64,000 bases of DNA. It comes from Oncomelania hupensis. Lineage: Eukaryota > Mollusca > Gastropoda > Littorinimorpha > Pomatiopsidae. Location: positions 8,430,187 to 8,494,186 of the forward strand of contig CM072526.1 of the NCBI GenBank assembly GCA_036898135.1. The letters are read 5' to 3'. The notes under the pieces were generated by a model. The model had not been told where the DNA came from and did no database searches. It saw only the letters and a list, made by a program, of their open reading frames with translations. A program made the translations under genes and the position numbers. Shown here piece by piece: positions 30,262-43,507 of this stretch (its first letter is position 1; each line of letters starts with the position of its first letter).

Positions 30262-31845
30262 ATACTTACTTACTTAATGCCCTTCACCCCTGCCAGGGTA
30301 TGGGCCGCCAACAACAGCTCTCCAGAGTCCTCTGTCCTGTGCCATTCTTTCTAACTGACTCCAGGTGTAGCCCATCTTGGTGGTGTCGGCCTCGAGGTCG
30401 CGTCGCCAGGTGTTCCTTGGACGGCCTCTCTTTCGCTTTCCCTGGGGGTTCCACTTCAGCGCCTGCCGAGTGACGTTCGTCGCTGGTTTGCGTAGGGTAT
30501 GCCCTATTTAGCGCCATCTCCTTTTCCTGATTTCATCTTCAGCAGGGAGTTGGCGGGTCCTTTCCCAAAGGTTGGCGTTGCTGATGGTGTCGGGCCAGCG
30601 GATCTGGAGAATTCTTCTGAGGCCACTGTTGATGAAGGACTGGACTTTTTGATGGTGGTCTTGGTTGTCCTCCATGTCTCTGCTCCATACATTAAGACTG
30701 ACTTCACATTGGAGTTGAATACCCGTATCTTGGTGGCCAAAGACAGCTCTCTGGAGGTCGATGTTCTTGAGCTGAATGAAGACAGCTCTTGCTTTGCCGA
30801 TCATAGCCTTGACATCCGCATCTGTGCCGCCCTGCTGATCAATGATGCTACCCAGGTAGGTGAAGGACTGCACTTCTTCCATTGGACGTCCATTCAAGAT
30901 GACTGGTTCGGTACTGATGGAGTTGATCTTCAGGATCTTGCTCTTGTCCTTGTGGATGTTGAGGCCGACCTCCGATGGTGTGGCCGCCACTGCATTTGTC
31001 TTCTCTTGCATCTGCTGTTGGCTATGGGAAAAAAGAGCAAGGTCGTCAGCAAAGTCCTGGTCCTCGAGCTGGTTCCACATAGTCCATTGGATTCCGTTCC
31101 TACTTTCCCTGGTGGACGTCTTCATAACCCAATCTATGGCGATGAAGACGAGGATCCTGTAGTTGTCTGTGAGCTGTCCGCCATGGATAACTCTGCAGGA
31201 CATGCCGTCTTAGGATTTCCTGATCAGATTGACCATCTTGGCCGGGATGCCGTAGTGTCGAAGCAGCTTCCAGAGGGTGTCTCGATCCACGCTGTCAAAT
31301 GCCTTCTCATAGTCGACGAAGTTAATATACAACGGCGAGTTCTATTCCAGGGACTGCTCCACTATGATGCGGAGCGTTGCAATCTGGTCCGTGCAGGATC
31401 TATTTTGTCGGAAGCCTGCCTGCTGGTCTCGTAACTGTGGGTCGACAGTATCCTTCATCCTCTCCAAAAGGACCCGGTTGAAGACCTTTCCAGGCACAGA
31501 TAGAAGTGTGATACCCCTGTAGTTGTTACAGTTGCTGAGGTCACCTTTCTTGGGAAGCTTGATCAGGTAACCTTCCTTCCAGTCTGCCGGAACATCTTCT
31601 TCCTTCCAGATCCTCTCAAAGAGTGGGTACAGCATCTCCACTGATGCTTCCAAGTCCGCTTTTAGCGCCTCTGCTGGGATGTCGTCTGTTCCAGCGGCCT
31701 TTCCGTTCTTCATCAGGGTGATGGCCTTCTTGATCTCTTCTCTGGTCGGTTTCTCACAGTTGATTGGAAGATCCACATTGGCTGGTTCAATGACTGGGGA
31801 ATTTGTTGGTGCTGGTCTATTCAGAAGTTCATCAAAGTGTATATG
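30262..31845 (-). pseudogene. Second LINE family: 5'-truncated reverse transcriptase with frameshifts
   Basis: Minus-strand LINE copy with no nucleotide similarity to the GGATA-tailed RTE copies. Its frames read DELLNRP (31830), KNGKAAGTDDIPAE, LPKKGDLSNCNNYRGITLLS, QQAGFRQNRSCTDQI, then after a frameshift [18 protein letters not shown] (catalytic pair near 31045) and a C-terminus RKRGRPRNTWRRDLEAD ending in a stop. The tail is (TAAG)n at about 30262-30275. At least two frameshifts and a damaged GVRQGC region make it inactive. It belongs to a family common in invertebrate genomes, but I cannot fix the clade. A long plus-strand frame here is only its antisense shadow. Confidence 0.88.
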
Positions 31846-31849
31846 CCCC

Positions 31850-32070
31850 CTTCTAAATCAGCGTATTGTTGAGAGTAAACTTAGGCCTACATACTTAATT
31901 TGTCACTTCGGTAATCTCGATCAAGCCGTAACGGTACATTGTGTAACAAGCGCAAGCGCACTTAATAGGCCTACCGAAAGAGCCAGATAAAACTTCAGCA
32001 TTTTGTTCTTATAGTTACCAAATCCCCCTTCCCTCCCTCCCTCCCTCTGTCACTCTCTTTCTCCTCTCAA
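31850..32070. other. Nothing recognised
   Basis: Short unique sequence between the LINE and a (CT)n run. Confidence 0.3.
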
Positions 32071-32074
32071 TATT

Positions 32075-32077
<3 letters not shown>

Positions 32078-32136
<59 letters not shown>
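32078..32136. repeat. (CT)n microsatellite
   Basis: Pure CT dinucleotides. Confidence 0.98.
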
Positions 32137-33418
<1,282 letters not shown>

Positions 33419-34380
33419 GGTCACGTCAATTGCGGGCCCTGCTGAACCACTCCTTTCCTTTGTGAAGAGGATAAATTTGGCGTGGTTCAGTCATGTCACG
33501 TGGACAGCGTACTTCCTTGCAAAAACCATATTGCAAAAGATTAGTGGAAGGAGACAGGAGCAGAGGAGTTAGTTAGTTATTGGTTATAGAGGGCAGCGGA
33601 CTGCAAAGAGCCGAATCAGGACCACAACTTGGTTGAAAGAGCACTCACCCTGATCCGTATAATACACTGTAGATCTGCTGAAACAACCCCAGTGGTAACA
33701 CTGAAGGCATTGCAATAGCAGGTCACTTTACAACAAACAACCCCAGTGGTAACACTGAAGGCATTGCAATAGCAGGTCACTTTACAACAAAGGCATACCA
33801 TGCAGGGGACGCTAAGGCTTTTTTCTAATTTATTGAACCCCCGTTTACAAAAACAAAAACACAAAATAGAATATAAACTTTAATATAAAATATTAACAAA
33901 ACGCATATCTAGAAAATGACTACATTGCAAATTAATTATATCATAGAAAGCCCTAGCGACCATTTGGCAGAAAGCGTCCAATGTCTCCAAGCCGACCCAA
34001 AAGACCCCAAACACAAATGAAGATTTTTCGGAAAGTTTTCAAGAAAAAAAGGAAGGTGACTGGTCTCGCGAAGACGATAGTAGATAGATAGAACAGATTA
34101 GGAATGAGAAAGAACAAATGAGAATGACCAAAACAGTTGTGGATTAAAGTACTAAAGTTCTACAAAGTGATGATACCATTAATACAGAAAATCCTGGCAC
34201 CCCAACGGGGGTAGCAGAAGAAGGCGAAGAAAGGCTGGACAGATGACGTGAAAATATGGATGGCGCTGGACCTGTCACGCTTCCTGACAACAGCAACAGA
34301 CAGACTGAAGTGGCGAACACTCTCCGCGACAGCATGTCTCATGTCTCTCCAACGACCCGACAGTGTGCGGGATTAGGCAG
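33419..34380 (+). pseudogene. LINE C-terminal fragment, split by a retroposon
   Basis: 33419-33567 reads, with errors, FVKR..LAWFSHVT and AKTILQKISG; 34207-34375 continues KRWTDDVKIWMALDLSRFLTT and DRLKWRTLS to a stop. Both pieces belong to one LINE C-terminal domain. The retroposon copy at 33568-34206 separates them. Confidence 0.75.
33568..34206 (-). mobile_element. 0.6-kb retroposon family, inserted in a LINE
   Basis: Minus-strand copy with (AACT)n tail at 33568 and 5' end CCCGTTGGGGTGCC at 34206. AGCAGAGGA on the left and AGCAGAAGA on the right look like the target duplication. An internal 54-bp tandem duplication lies at 33675-33785. Confidence 0.88.
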
Positions 34381-34519
34381 ACAGATTACAACGCAGGATA
34401 GTACATATACACTTTAACAACTTAAACCACGTACCATGGTCCAGATAACAGAATAAAAGTTAACTGCATGTTCTTGAAACAAGCAACACGTTAAAAAAAA
34501 AAAAAAGTATTACAAGACG

Positions 34520-35156
34520 GTGAGCCATTTGGCACAGTGCATGGCTTCAAATATTTAGGAGCCATTGTATCAGAAAACGGGTCCCGATAGGAAGTCCTCT
34601 CCAGGATCGCACAAACAACTGCTGCCATGACAAGGTTGAAGCCCATTTGGAAAGACAGGACTATCAGTCTACATTCCAAGGCAACTGCTGCACTCCTGTG
34701 TCATCTCCATCTTCCTATACCCTTGCGAAACATGGACCCTCGCAGCAGATCTACAACGAAGAATACAAAGCATGGAGATGAGGTGCTACAGAAGACTTCT
34801 GGGCATTTCCTATACCCAGCACATCACCAACAACGAAGTCCGACAGACCTTCACACAAGTCATTGGACAACACGATGACATGCTCACAGTGGTGAAGAAA
34901 CGGAAACTCCGATAGTATGGCCACGTCACCAGAGCATCAGGCCTTGCAAAGACCATCCTGCAAGGCAAGGTACAAGGGGGCAGAAGAGGAGGTAGACAGA
35001 GAGAGACGTAGGGGGACAACATTCGAGAATGGACTGGCTTAACGCTGAGCGAAGCCATGAGGGTTGCTGAGGACAGAGTAAGATGGAGTACGCTGGTTAA
35101 ACAATCATCTGTGGTGCCCCAACGACCTTCGAGTTACGGGATAGGATAGGATAGGA
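34520..35156 (+). pseudogene. RTE-like LINE copy C, 3' fragment
   Basis: Decayed match to 24520-25135, with GGAGCCATTGTATCAG, then HSKA-type frames broken by stops, ending in GGGATAGGATAGGATAGG. It starts after an A-run at 34495. Confidence 0.92.
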
Positions 35157-35433
35157 GCCATTCAAAGATAGTAGCCTATCAGGAACGCACACACGCTTCA
35201 AAAACCTTTAAAATGTATTTGTATTGGTGTTTTGTTTTGCTTACATCGGGACGAAACTAAAGTTAAAAAAAAGAGAGCGAGCTTCTGTATGGGTGTTGAA
35301 ATTTAACGTGCAACGGACGGAGTGTGACAGACAGACGTTTGGCTAGGTCCGATTTCCTATTATTTAAAAATATTTCAATGTAGGCCTAAGTCGTGAAATA
35401 TGGTAATTCAATAATAGTTTTCTATGCAGTCTG

Positions 35434-36095
35434 TCTAGCATTTGAAATAAACATCTTTCTAATATTTGAAATACACATTTATCTGACATTTCAAATACAA
35501 ATCTATCTAACGTTTCAAACACAAATCTATCTAACATTTTAAATACACATCTAACATTTCAAATACAAATCTATCTAACATTTCAAATACAAATCTATCT
35601 AACATTTCAAATACAAATCTATCTACATATAACATTTCAAATACAAATCTATCTAACATTTTAAAAACACATCTATCTAACATTTCAAATACAAATCTAT
35701 CTAACATTTCAAAAACACATCTATCTAACATTTCAAATACACATCTAACATTTCAAATACAAATCTTTCTAACATTTCAAATACACATCTATCTAACATT
35801 TCAAATACAAATCTATGTAATATTTCAAATACAAATCTATCTACGTGTAACATTTCAAATACACATCTATCTAGCATTTCAAATATAAATCTATCTAACA
35901 TTCTATCTAACATTTCAAATACAATATCTACCATTTCAAATACAAATCTATCTACATGTAACATTTCAAATACACATCTATCTAACATTTCAAATATAAA
36001 TCTATCTAACATTTCAAATATACATCTATCTAACATTTCAAATACAAATCTATCTAACCTTTCAAATACAAATCTATCTAACATTTCAAATACGC
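35434..36095. repeat. 24-bp satellite, about 26 units
   Basis: Unit CATTTCAAATACAAATCTAT plus CTAA, with occasional deletions. Its minus frames read as an octapeptide repeat (MLDRFVFE) over up to 145 codons; the lack of host splice signals and the perfect period argue against coding. Confidence 0.96.
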
Positions 36096-36518
36096 ATTCC
36101 TTAATGGGTCGTACAAAACGTCCCTTGGTAAAAGATATTCTCCAGCTTTTCAAGTTTTGCAAAGAATAATCCCGGATGACAAGTTTAAGACTTCAAACAT
36201 CGGAGACGATCCCCTTTCCCAAGAGGCTTCTTTTACCTTTATACAAATTCTTGATAACTTTTGTTTACGTGTTACCAAGGTAAAGACATTACCATGAAGA
36301 AAAACATTTAGCCTTGTCATCGTGTGCAAAGCCTCATACATTGTTCAATGTATCCGATTTTGTGTTCCTTAGTTAATTTAATGGTATGTAATGTACACAG
36401 TGTTCTAGAATTACAGATGCCTGATTAGACATTGGTGTAGGCCTACTGTTCAATTTGAGTTGTATTGCTAATTTGAATGAACAAATAAATAAATCAACAA
36501 GAGTCTAAGCAAGTCAGT

Positions 36519-36600
36519 AAATGATCAAAAGAAATCAGTCAGTCCCTAAATGATCAAAAGAAATCAGTCAGTCTCTAAATGAACAAAAGAAATCAGTAAA
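36519..36600. repeat. 28-bp tandem repeat, three units
   Basis: AAATGATCAAAAGAAATCAG repeated with TCAGTCCCT-type joins. Confidence 0.9.
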
Positions 36601-36695
36601 TAACCAATTGTTGTGTTGTGATACAAACAACCAAACCCGTATAACAATGACGTTAAACTTATGCTTTGTTTAGGCCTACGTTTTCTTTTTCTAGA

Positions 36696-37272
36696 TTGAT
36701 TTATTGATTGATTTATTGTTGCTTTAGGTCCAGCGGACTCTTCCGAGCCAAATCAGGACCAGACAACCCCCGATCCGCATAAAAGATCTGCTGAAACAAC
36801 CCCAGTGGAAAAATTGAATGCCCTCCACCGGTCAGTCACTTTACAATAAAGACATCCCACGCGGGGGACGGCTGAGGGTTGACCTCAACTACGCGAACCC
36901 CCGGTTACAAAAACAAAATAGAATACAAACATCATTATAAATCATCAACAAAACACATACATATAAAATGCCTATATTGCGAACTAATACAATCATAGGA
37001 AGCCCTAGTGACCACCCGGCAGAAAGCGTCCAACACTCCCAAGCTGATCCAACAGACCTCATACACAAACAAGGAGTCTTGTCCAGGAAGAGTTTTCAAG
37101 AAAAAAGGTAGGTCATTGATCTAGCGAAGAAGAAGATAGTATAGCAGAGTGATAGGACAGAGCAGGAATGAGAAAGAGTAAATGAGGAAGACAGCGACAG
37201 TGGGAATTTAAAGCACTAAATTTCCATAAAGTGGGGATACTATTTATACTGAAAACCCCCGGCACTCCAAGG
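36696..37272 (-). mobile_element. 0.6-kb retroposon family copy
   Basis: Minus-strand copy very similar to the one at 22066, with a tail of TTGATTGATTTATTG units at 36696 and 5' end CTTGGAGTGCCGGGGG at 37272. Confidence 0.9.
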
Positions 37273-37537
37273 GCGTGTTTTGGTTCTGAAAAGAAGTTTT
37301 CTAGTTTAGTAGATACACATAGTGATTACCAAACATACACTGAGCCAATGTACATACTGATTACCAGACATACCTGGCTAACCACTGTTGTGCAGTCATG
37401 AAATTGTAGTATTTCTAATACATCTGGTGAAATCAAGTAAAACATTTCCACCACCGCTCCCGTAGTTGTATAGTAGCCCTAGCACTCTCAGGGCTGTAAC
37501 GGTGATGAGAAGCGCGCGTTCTATATTTCAATGCATT

Positions 37538-37645
<108 letters not shown>

Positions 37646-37804
37646 GTTATCATTGTCAGCACCATCATCATTATTACTAGCAACAGAGAGAAAGGAAGAA
37701 GAGAGAAATCACTTAGCGATATCGCCTCTGTGAGAAGTGACGTACGGTGGAGGAGTTATGTCCCTTCAACGTGACATGGGCTTGCTTTAGGTTCTTAGTC
37801 TCTT

Positions 37805-37818
37805 GTGTGTGTGGGTGT

Positions 37819-37878
<60 letters not shown>
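37805..37878. repeat. (GT)n microsatellite
   Basis: GT run with GGGTGT interruptions at the start. Confidence 0.98.
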
Positions 37879-38025
37879 TATATAGAAAGAGATGGAGATC
37901 GAAATATAAATAAAGATATTGACTACTTCGAAACGTAAATCTAGTTGTGCACACGGAAATTCATTTATTTACAAAAATATGCTTCGATTGATTTCAACAT
38001 AATAATTAGGGTACGTAATAATTAT

Positions 38026-38045
38026 ACTCTCTCTCTCTCAGTCAG

Positions 38046-38139
<94 letters not shown>

Positions 38140-38141
38140 CG
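38026..38141. repeat. (CT)n microsatellite
   Basis: CT run with two short interruptions. Confidence 0.98.
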
Positions 38142-38149
38142 TATTTAAA

Positions 38150-39010
38150 AAAAGGTGAACAAGGTAACTTTCTGTGATCACAAATGAAACCATCCTGCAA
38201 TCAACCCTATATATTTTATTCAAATTGACAATACATTCAGTGAGTCTTGTGACAAAATAAAGGGTTGGCATCTGTATTTTATATTAGAATATTCTGCCAC
38301 AACCTAATTTAATTATAACAGGATACGAAGTTGAGGAATTACAGACACAGTTTGGTGGACAGCAAATAACAAGCGGCTGAAATTTTACTTTTCTCATACT
38401 GGGTGCACAGAGATCAGCAGAAACGGTGTATAAATTCAACTCAAATAGTTTCAAAATAAACTTTGCTTATTATATGTTTGCAGAGAACATGACAATAGTG
38501 AGCTAATTAGTGCGGCAAATCAAGTTGGGTTACTTAACAAACATAACATTAATCACGTTTACACAAGGCTTTGCAGTGCACCAGAATCGTTTAAATAAAA
38601 TCTAGATCTAGACAGAGGATGACACATGACAGCAAACGGCCAGAGGGCACCCCTTTTTAGTTCTACTGTGGCTTAATTGACACTGACAATGACAGTAGTG
38701 AGTAGGCGTACTTTTTATTGACCCTACACACAACCTTTATTAATTCCTTGGGCTAATCCAAACCGTTTCTTACACGAAACATCACCTTAGTTCCAATCCG
38801 TCTTGTATCATTGACAACCATTCATTGACCGGTCTTGGTCATCATAATTCATTCATATCATGATTCTTGTCTGTCAGAATTCACAACTTTCCGGCACCTC
38901 TCATAAAAACTCGTGGGTATCGCCATTATAAATTAAAACGAGGTTCTATGAAACCAAGTTCCGGTATGGCTTGTTTTGCTTTTATCAAAGCTTGATGCGT
39001 GACTTTTAAA
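38150..39010. other. Nothing recognised
   Basis: AT-rich unique sequence, no supported gene. Confidence 0.35.
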
Positions 39011-39011
39011 T

Positions 39012-39121
39012 ATGGCAAATTGCCGAAAACGACGATTGTTAGAGCCAGAAAACGAGTGGGATAAGTATAAAAACGGTGGAGGAAGTACATGCTCAGTGAA
39101 AGGATGCAAAAAACAATCGTA
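39012..39121 (+). CDS. Short ORF ending in a THAP-like start motif
   Basis: ATG at 39012; about 35 codons, basic, ending ...TCSVKGCKKQS before TAG. C-x4-C in CSVKGC resembles the first zinc ligands of a THAP domain, but the rest of the domain is absent. It lies 430 bp from, and opposite to, a real THAP exon. It could be a fragment or chance. Confidence 0.2.
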
Positions 39122-39151
39122 GAGGCCTGTATTTGTGGCGACTTCGGAGCG

Positions 39152-39318
39152 AGCGTTGTGGCCAAGTGGGCTAAGGCGGGACTAACTTGCCTTGTCCACA
39201 AGCCAGAAACCAATGGTGCCTGACAGGTGTGGGTTCGAGCCAGCATCTGGGCGTTATGTTTTTCCGAATATTTTTCAAAAATTCACAAATAATGTTAGGT
39301 AGGTAGGGTTTAGGCGCG
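39152..39318 (+). mobile_element. tRNA-derived SINE, family 2 (internally deleted copy)
   Basis: Head GCGAGCGTTGTGGCCAAGTG GGCTAAGGC (box A) to GTGTGGGTTCGAGCC (box B) with a long variable arm, as in class II tRNAs (Ser/Leu). The body is short and ends in TTAGGTAGGTAGGG. The minus-strand copy at 46798-47038 has about 70 more bp in the middle. Confidence 0.85.
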
Positions 39319-39546
39319 CCACTGGCGATAGAAAGGGATAATAAACTGCAGAAAAAAAATAAAAATATGTGAGGGTACGATACAGGTGGCCAGTGACACA
39401 TGTTATTATTCTTGAATATTTGGAAATAACTCACTAAAACACGCGGAGAAAAAAAAAACCGGAAGTATGTTTCATAGAGGGATTCCCGTTGGTGCATAGG
39501 ATAGCAGAAAAGTGTGAATAGATCTACAATTTCTTCAAGAACTTAC

Positions 39547-39752
39547 CGTTCTTCTTCATTTGGGAAACGAAAAAAACTCTTCCCCTTGCATGCAGCCTTT
39601 AATCGTGCGTTTGTGCAGTTCAAAGCTGCACAGTGGTCACAGTAACTGCTCCTGCGATTTTTTTCCCCCCTCTCCATCAGATCTTCGCTCTGTGAAGCAG
39701 CCATTTTCACATATGCCACAATCAAGTCGCATAACTCTTGACGCGTCATCAC
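39547..39752 (-). CDS. THAP-domain protein, first coding exon
   Basis: Reads from ATG 39752 (a second ATG, in AAAATGGCTGC context, is at about 39704) to a donor GTAAGTTC at 39546. THAP domains are C2CH zinc fingers that bind DNA, found in animal transcription regulators and in P-element transposases. Seen here: the first two ligands in CAALNC, then NCTNARLK and SFFRFPNEEER, the usual THAP order. The CxxH half must be on a later exon, which I could not find between 39546 and the left. The length and clean donor favour a real exon, but a captured transposase exon is possible. Confidence 0.6.
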
Positions 39753-39896
39753 ACCAATGGCGTCACTGCGCGGTCTAAATATTCCTGGTCTATGCTAGCA
39801 GTAGTAATAGTAGCACGTCGAACCTGGATCTAATAAATGATGGGTAGTTTTAGAATACCTGCAACATTACACGTTGTGTGGATCATCGATAGTGTA

Positions 39897-40180
39897 GCAG
39901 TAGATAACACTATCGCTATACAATAGAAATAGCAGTAGATAACACTTGCACTATACAATAGAAATAGCAGTAGATAACACTTGCACTATACAATAGAAAT
40001 AGCAGTAGATAACACTTGCACTATACAATAGAAATAGCAGTAGATAACACTTGCACTATACAATAGAAATAGCAGTAGATAACACTTGCACTATACAATA
40101 GAAATAGCAGTAGATAACACTTGCACTATACAATAGAAATAGCAGTAGGCTAGATAACACTTGCACTATACAATAGAAAG
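39897..40180. repeat. 35-bp tandem repeat, eight units
   Basis: Unit TAGCAGTAGATAACACTTGC plus ACTATACAATAGAAA. Confidence 0.97.
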
Positions 40181-40431
40181 ACTGTGTGTTATCTACCGCT
40201 GCGATTCTTGCGCTGCAACTGGAGAACCAAGACAAAACAAATTCTTCCCATGGTAGTTGCTTCTTCAAACAGCTGGACCTATTAACGCTAAGCCAGTGAT
40301 ACCTCTCCTTTAATAAGGTACCCGCTATATAATTGTTTAATTAAGCTTAAGTACTCTTAAATAGCGCTTTATCAGTTCAAAAGCAGCTCAAGGCGCCTCG
40401 GAAATAAATTACAATTTTCTGGCCACAGGCA

Positions 40432-41235
40432 GCCCACTAGGATGGAGCCTATATTGGCCACAGTCAGCCCACTAGGATGGCGCTATATTGGCCACAGTCA
40501 GCCCACTAGGATAGAGCTATATTGGCCACAGTAAGCCCACTAGGATGGAGCTATATTGGCCACAGTAAGCCCACTAGGATAGAGCTATATTGGCCACAGT
40601 AAGCCCACTAGGATAGAGCTATATTGGCCACAGTAAGCCCACTAGGATGGAGCTATATTGGCCACAGTAAGCCCACTAGGATAGAGCTATATTGGTCACA
40701 GTAAGCCCACTAGGATAGAGCTATATTGGCCACAGTAAGCCCACTAGGATAGCGCTATATTGGCCACAGTAAGCCCACTAGGATAAGATAAGATAAGATA
40801 ACAATTTTATTTTGCAAGGGTAAAAGAGTAAGCGCTGGATGCGCTTTTTTACATCTTGCCCTTGGGGCTTGTAACAAGAACTATTAAATACAACAAATGA
40901 ATGTTATAACAGATAGATAGATAGAGCTATATTGGCCACAGTAAGCCCACTAGGATAGAGCTATATTGGCCACAGTAAGCCCACTAGGATAGAGCTATAT
41001 TGGCCACAGTAAGCCCACTAGGATGGAGCCTATATTGGCCACAGTCAGCCCACTAGGATGGAGCCTATATTGGCCACAGTCAGCCCACTAGGATGGAGCC
41101 TATATTGGCCACAGTCAGCCCACTAGGATAGAGCTATATTGGCCACAGTCAGCCCACTAGGATGGAGCCTATATTGGCCACGGTCAGCCCACTAGGATAG
41201 AGCTATATTGGCCACGGTCAGCCCACTAGGGTGGA
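40432..41235. repeat. 34-bp satellite, about 20 units, interrupted
   Basis: Unit GGCCACAGTAAGCCCACTAG plus GATAGAGCTATATT. The units at both ends have CAGTCAGCC and GAGCCTATATT instead. A foreign 135-bp block interrupts it at 40783-40918. Confidence 0.97.
40783..40918 (-). mobile_element. Short LINE/SINE 3' end inserted in the 34-bp satellite
   Basis: On the minus strand it ends CAAAATAAAATTGTTATCTT ATCTTATC, a short tandem-repeat tail preceded by AATAAA, as in CR1-like 3' ends. The body includes GCGCATCCAGCGCTTACTC. Confidence 0.55.
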
Positions 41236-41796
41236 GCCTATTCTGGCGACAGTCAGCGGCCAGAAGCAGCTTTTTTATCTCTGTATAAAAAAAAGAATAA
41301 GAAATCGGTGTTCACAATGAACATTTTCTGTCAACTTTGACGGAAGAGAGCGAGATAGAGAGTAAGAGAGAGTGAGATGATAAGAGAGAGGGAGAGGGAG
41401 AGTGAGTAAATGAGAGAGGTTATATTGTATTCCATTGTAGCTGTCGTTAGTGCAAGGTGTATGCAGACATCAATGGAGGGGTGGGGACGCGAGCACGCAT
41501 ATGTGTATATGTGTACATGGGTGTATGTGTGTGCATGGTTGTATGTGTGAGTCAACGAGTTGAGTGGTAGGAAGGATAAAAAGTATATGTGCGAGTGTAT
41601 AGATACAGAAGTGAGGTGTTGTTGATGGCTAGGATGGGTCCAAGGCATGGAAAAATGGGTGAGTGTGAGTAGTTTTGTGTATTGTGGAATAATTATCTGT
41701 GTGTCAAATGTGTACGCATGGGTATGTGACTGGATATCTGTTTATGCATGGGTGTTAGTGGTGATAGATTTGTATTTTGGTATGAAAGTTGTGTCC
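41236..41796. other. Nothing recognised
   Basis: Purine-rich and GTGT-rich unique sequence; no supported gene. Confidence 0.35.
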
Positions 41797-42990
41797 TATC
41801 CTATCCTATCCTATCCTACAGATTTTCAACCTAAAAATAATCTGTAAGAAATACAGCGCCAACACTATCTATATCATGTGTTTGTAGACTTCAAGAAAGT
41901 GTTTGACAGAGTACATGCAGCTCTGTGGGCAAACATGAGAGTGTACAACATCAGCCCCAACATTATTGAAGTCATCAAAAGCCTGTATGACAAGGCTACC
42001 AGTGCAGTCCTTCACAACAGTAACTGTTTCAAAACAACAATTGGCGTGCGTCAAGGATGCCCACTCTCCCCAACACTCTTCAACATCTTCACAGTGCGCA
42101 TCATGTCAGATGCCCTTGCAGACCACGAAGGCACAGTCAGAATAGGGGGTAGAGCAATCTCCAACCTCCGTTTTGCGGATGATATTGATGGGTTGGCTGG
42201 CGAGGAATAATAACTTGAACAGTTTGTACAGAGGCTCGACACCACCTGCAGAGCCTTTGGAACGGATATAAGTGCAGAGAAGACCAAATTGATGAAAACA
42301 ACAACAATGGAATCAACACGGACATAAAAGTCCAAGGTCAATTCCTCAACACAGTGCATAGCTTCAAATATTTAGGAGCCATTGTATCAGACAATGGGTC
42401 CCGACAGGAAGTCCTCTTCAGGATCGCACAAACAACTGCTGCCCTGACAAGGCTGAAGCCCATTTGGAAAGACAGGACCATCAGTCTACATTCCAAGGTA
42501 AGGCTGCAGCACTCCTGTGTCATCTCCATCTTCCTATATGCTTGAGAAACATAAACTCTCACAGCAGACCTACAACGAAGAATACAAAGCATGGAGATGA
42601 GGTGCTACAGAAGACTTCTGGGCATTTCCTATACCCACCACATCACCGACGACGAAGTCCGACAGACCATCACACAAGCCATTGGACAATACGATGACAT
42701 GTTCACAGTGGTGAAGAAACGGAAACTCCGATATGGTATGGCCACATCACCAGAGCAACAGGGCTTGCAAAGACCATCCTGCAAGGCATGGCGCAAGAAG
42801 GCAGAAGAAGAGGGAGACGGAAAAAGAGGTGGGAGGACAACATTCGAGAATGGGCTGTCTTGACACTGAGTGAAGCCATGAGGGTTGCTGAGGACAGAGA
42901 AAGATGGCGTACGCTGGTTAAACTATCATCTGTGGTGTCCCAACAACCTTCGAGTTATGGGATAGGATAGAATAGGATAGAATAGAATTA
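41797..42990 (+). pseudogene. RTE-like LINE copy D with inverted tail repeats at its 5' end
   Basis: 41822-42990 matches 23965-25135 with frameshifts and stops (FADD at about 42174-42185 is intact), ending in GGGATAGGATAGAATAGG. Directly before its truncated start lies TCCTATCCTATCCTATCCTA, the reverse complement of the family tail. Confidence 0.92.
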
Positions 42991-43216
42991 AGACTCACTT
43001 TAATGTGTAAGTGAAATCAAAAGGACCGAACTGTGACGTTGCACGATCAACGGCATAATTATTAAGTAGTATACTTTCATCATCCACGACCTGCGTTTAT
43101 CAGTGCAACTACACTTAATCAAATAAAATAAATAGTTGTTGTTGTTGTTGTTTTTTCAAAATTCCGGGAAAGGATTATACAAAATAAATACGACGACTGA
43201 TGAAGCTGGGACTCAT

Positions 43217-43419
43217 GTGGGGCCGGGTAGCTCAGTTGGTAAGAGCGTCTTGCTAGTAACCGAAAGGTCGCTGGTTCGAATCCCGGATTGGTCGACGTGT
43301 GATCATATTATTTTCCCCTTTACCAACAACTGGCCCGCTGGTGTCAGTATAAATCGGTCCAGTAGTCACCTATATGCGAAAGTGTCGTGTGACTATAATC
43401 TACAAACAACAACAACAAC
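43217..43419 (+). mobile_element. tRNA-derived SINE, family 1
   Basis: Same element as 25880-26073 in the other orientation: GGGCCGGGTAGCTCAGTTGG, box B GGTTCGAATCCCGG, tail (CAA)n. AGCTGGGAC on both sides (43204-43212 and 43420-43428) is the target duplication. The tRNA-like head is not a functional tRNA gene, since its acceptor stem does not pair. Confidence 0.9.
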
Positions 43420-43507
43420 AGCTGGGACACCCTATCCAGTGTCGCTCACCAGGAAGAAGGTAAAGTAAGCTTTCTGAGGACCACATTCCACATAATTAGT
43501 GGGGGGG

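Noticed and set aside
30499..31434. Plus-strand ORF of 311 codons
   Set aside because: It is the antisense frame of the minus-strand LINE reverse transcriptase, whose motifs are clear on the other strand.
35531..36162. Minus-strand octapeptide-repeat ORFs (MLDRFVFE)
   Set aside because: The 24-bp satellite has a period divisible by three, so frames stay open automatically; deletions between units break the frame without compensation.
43219..43290. Functional tRNA gene
   Set aside because: Good A and B boxes but no paired acceptor stem; it is the head of a SINE with target duplications.
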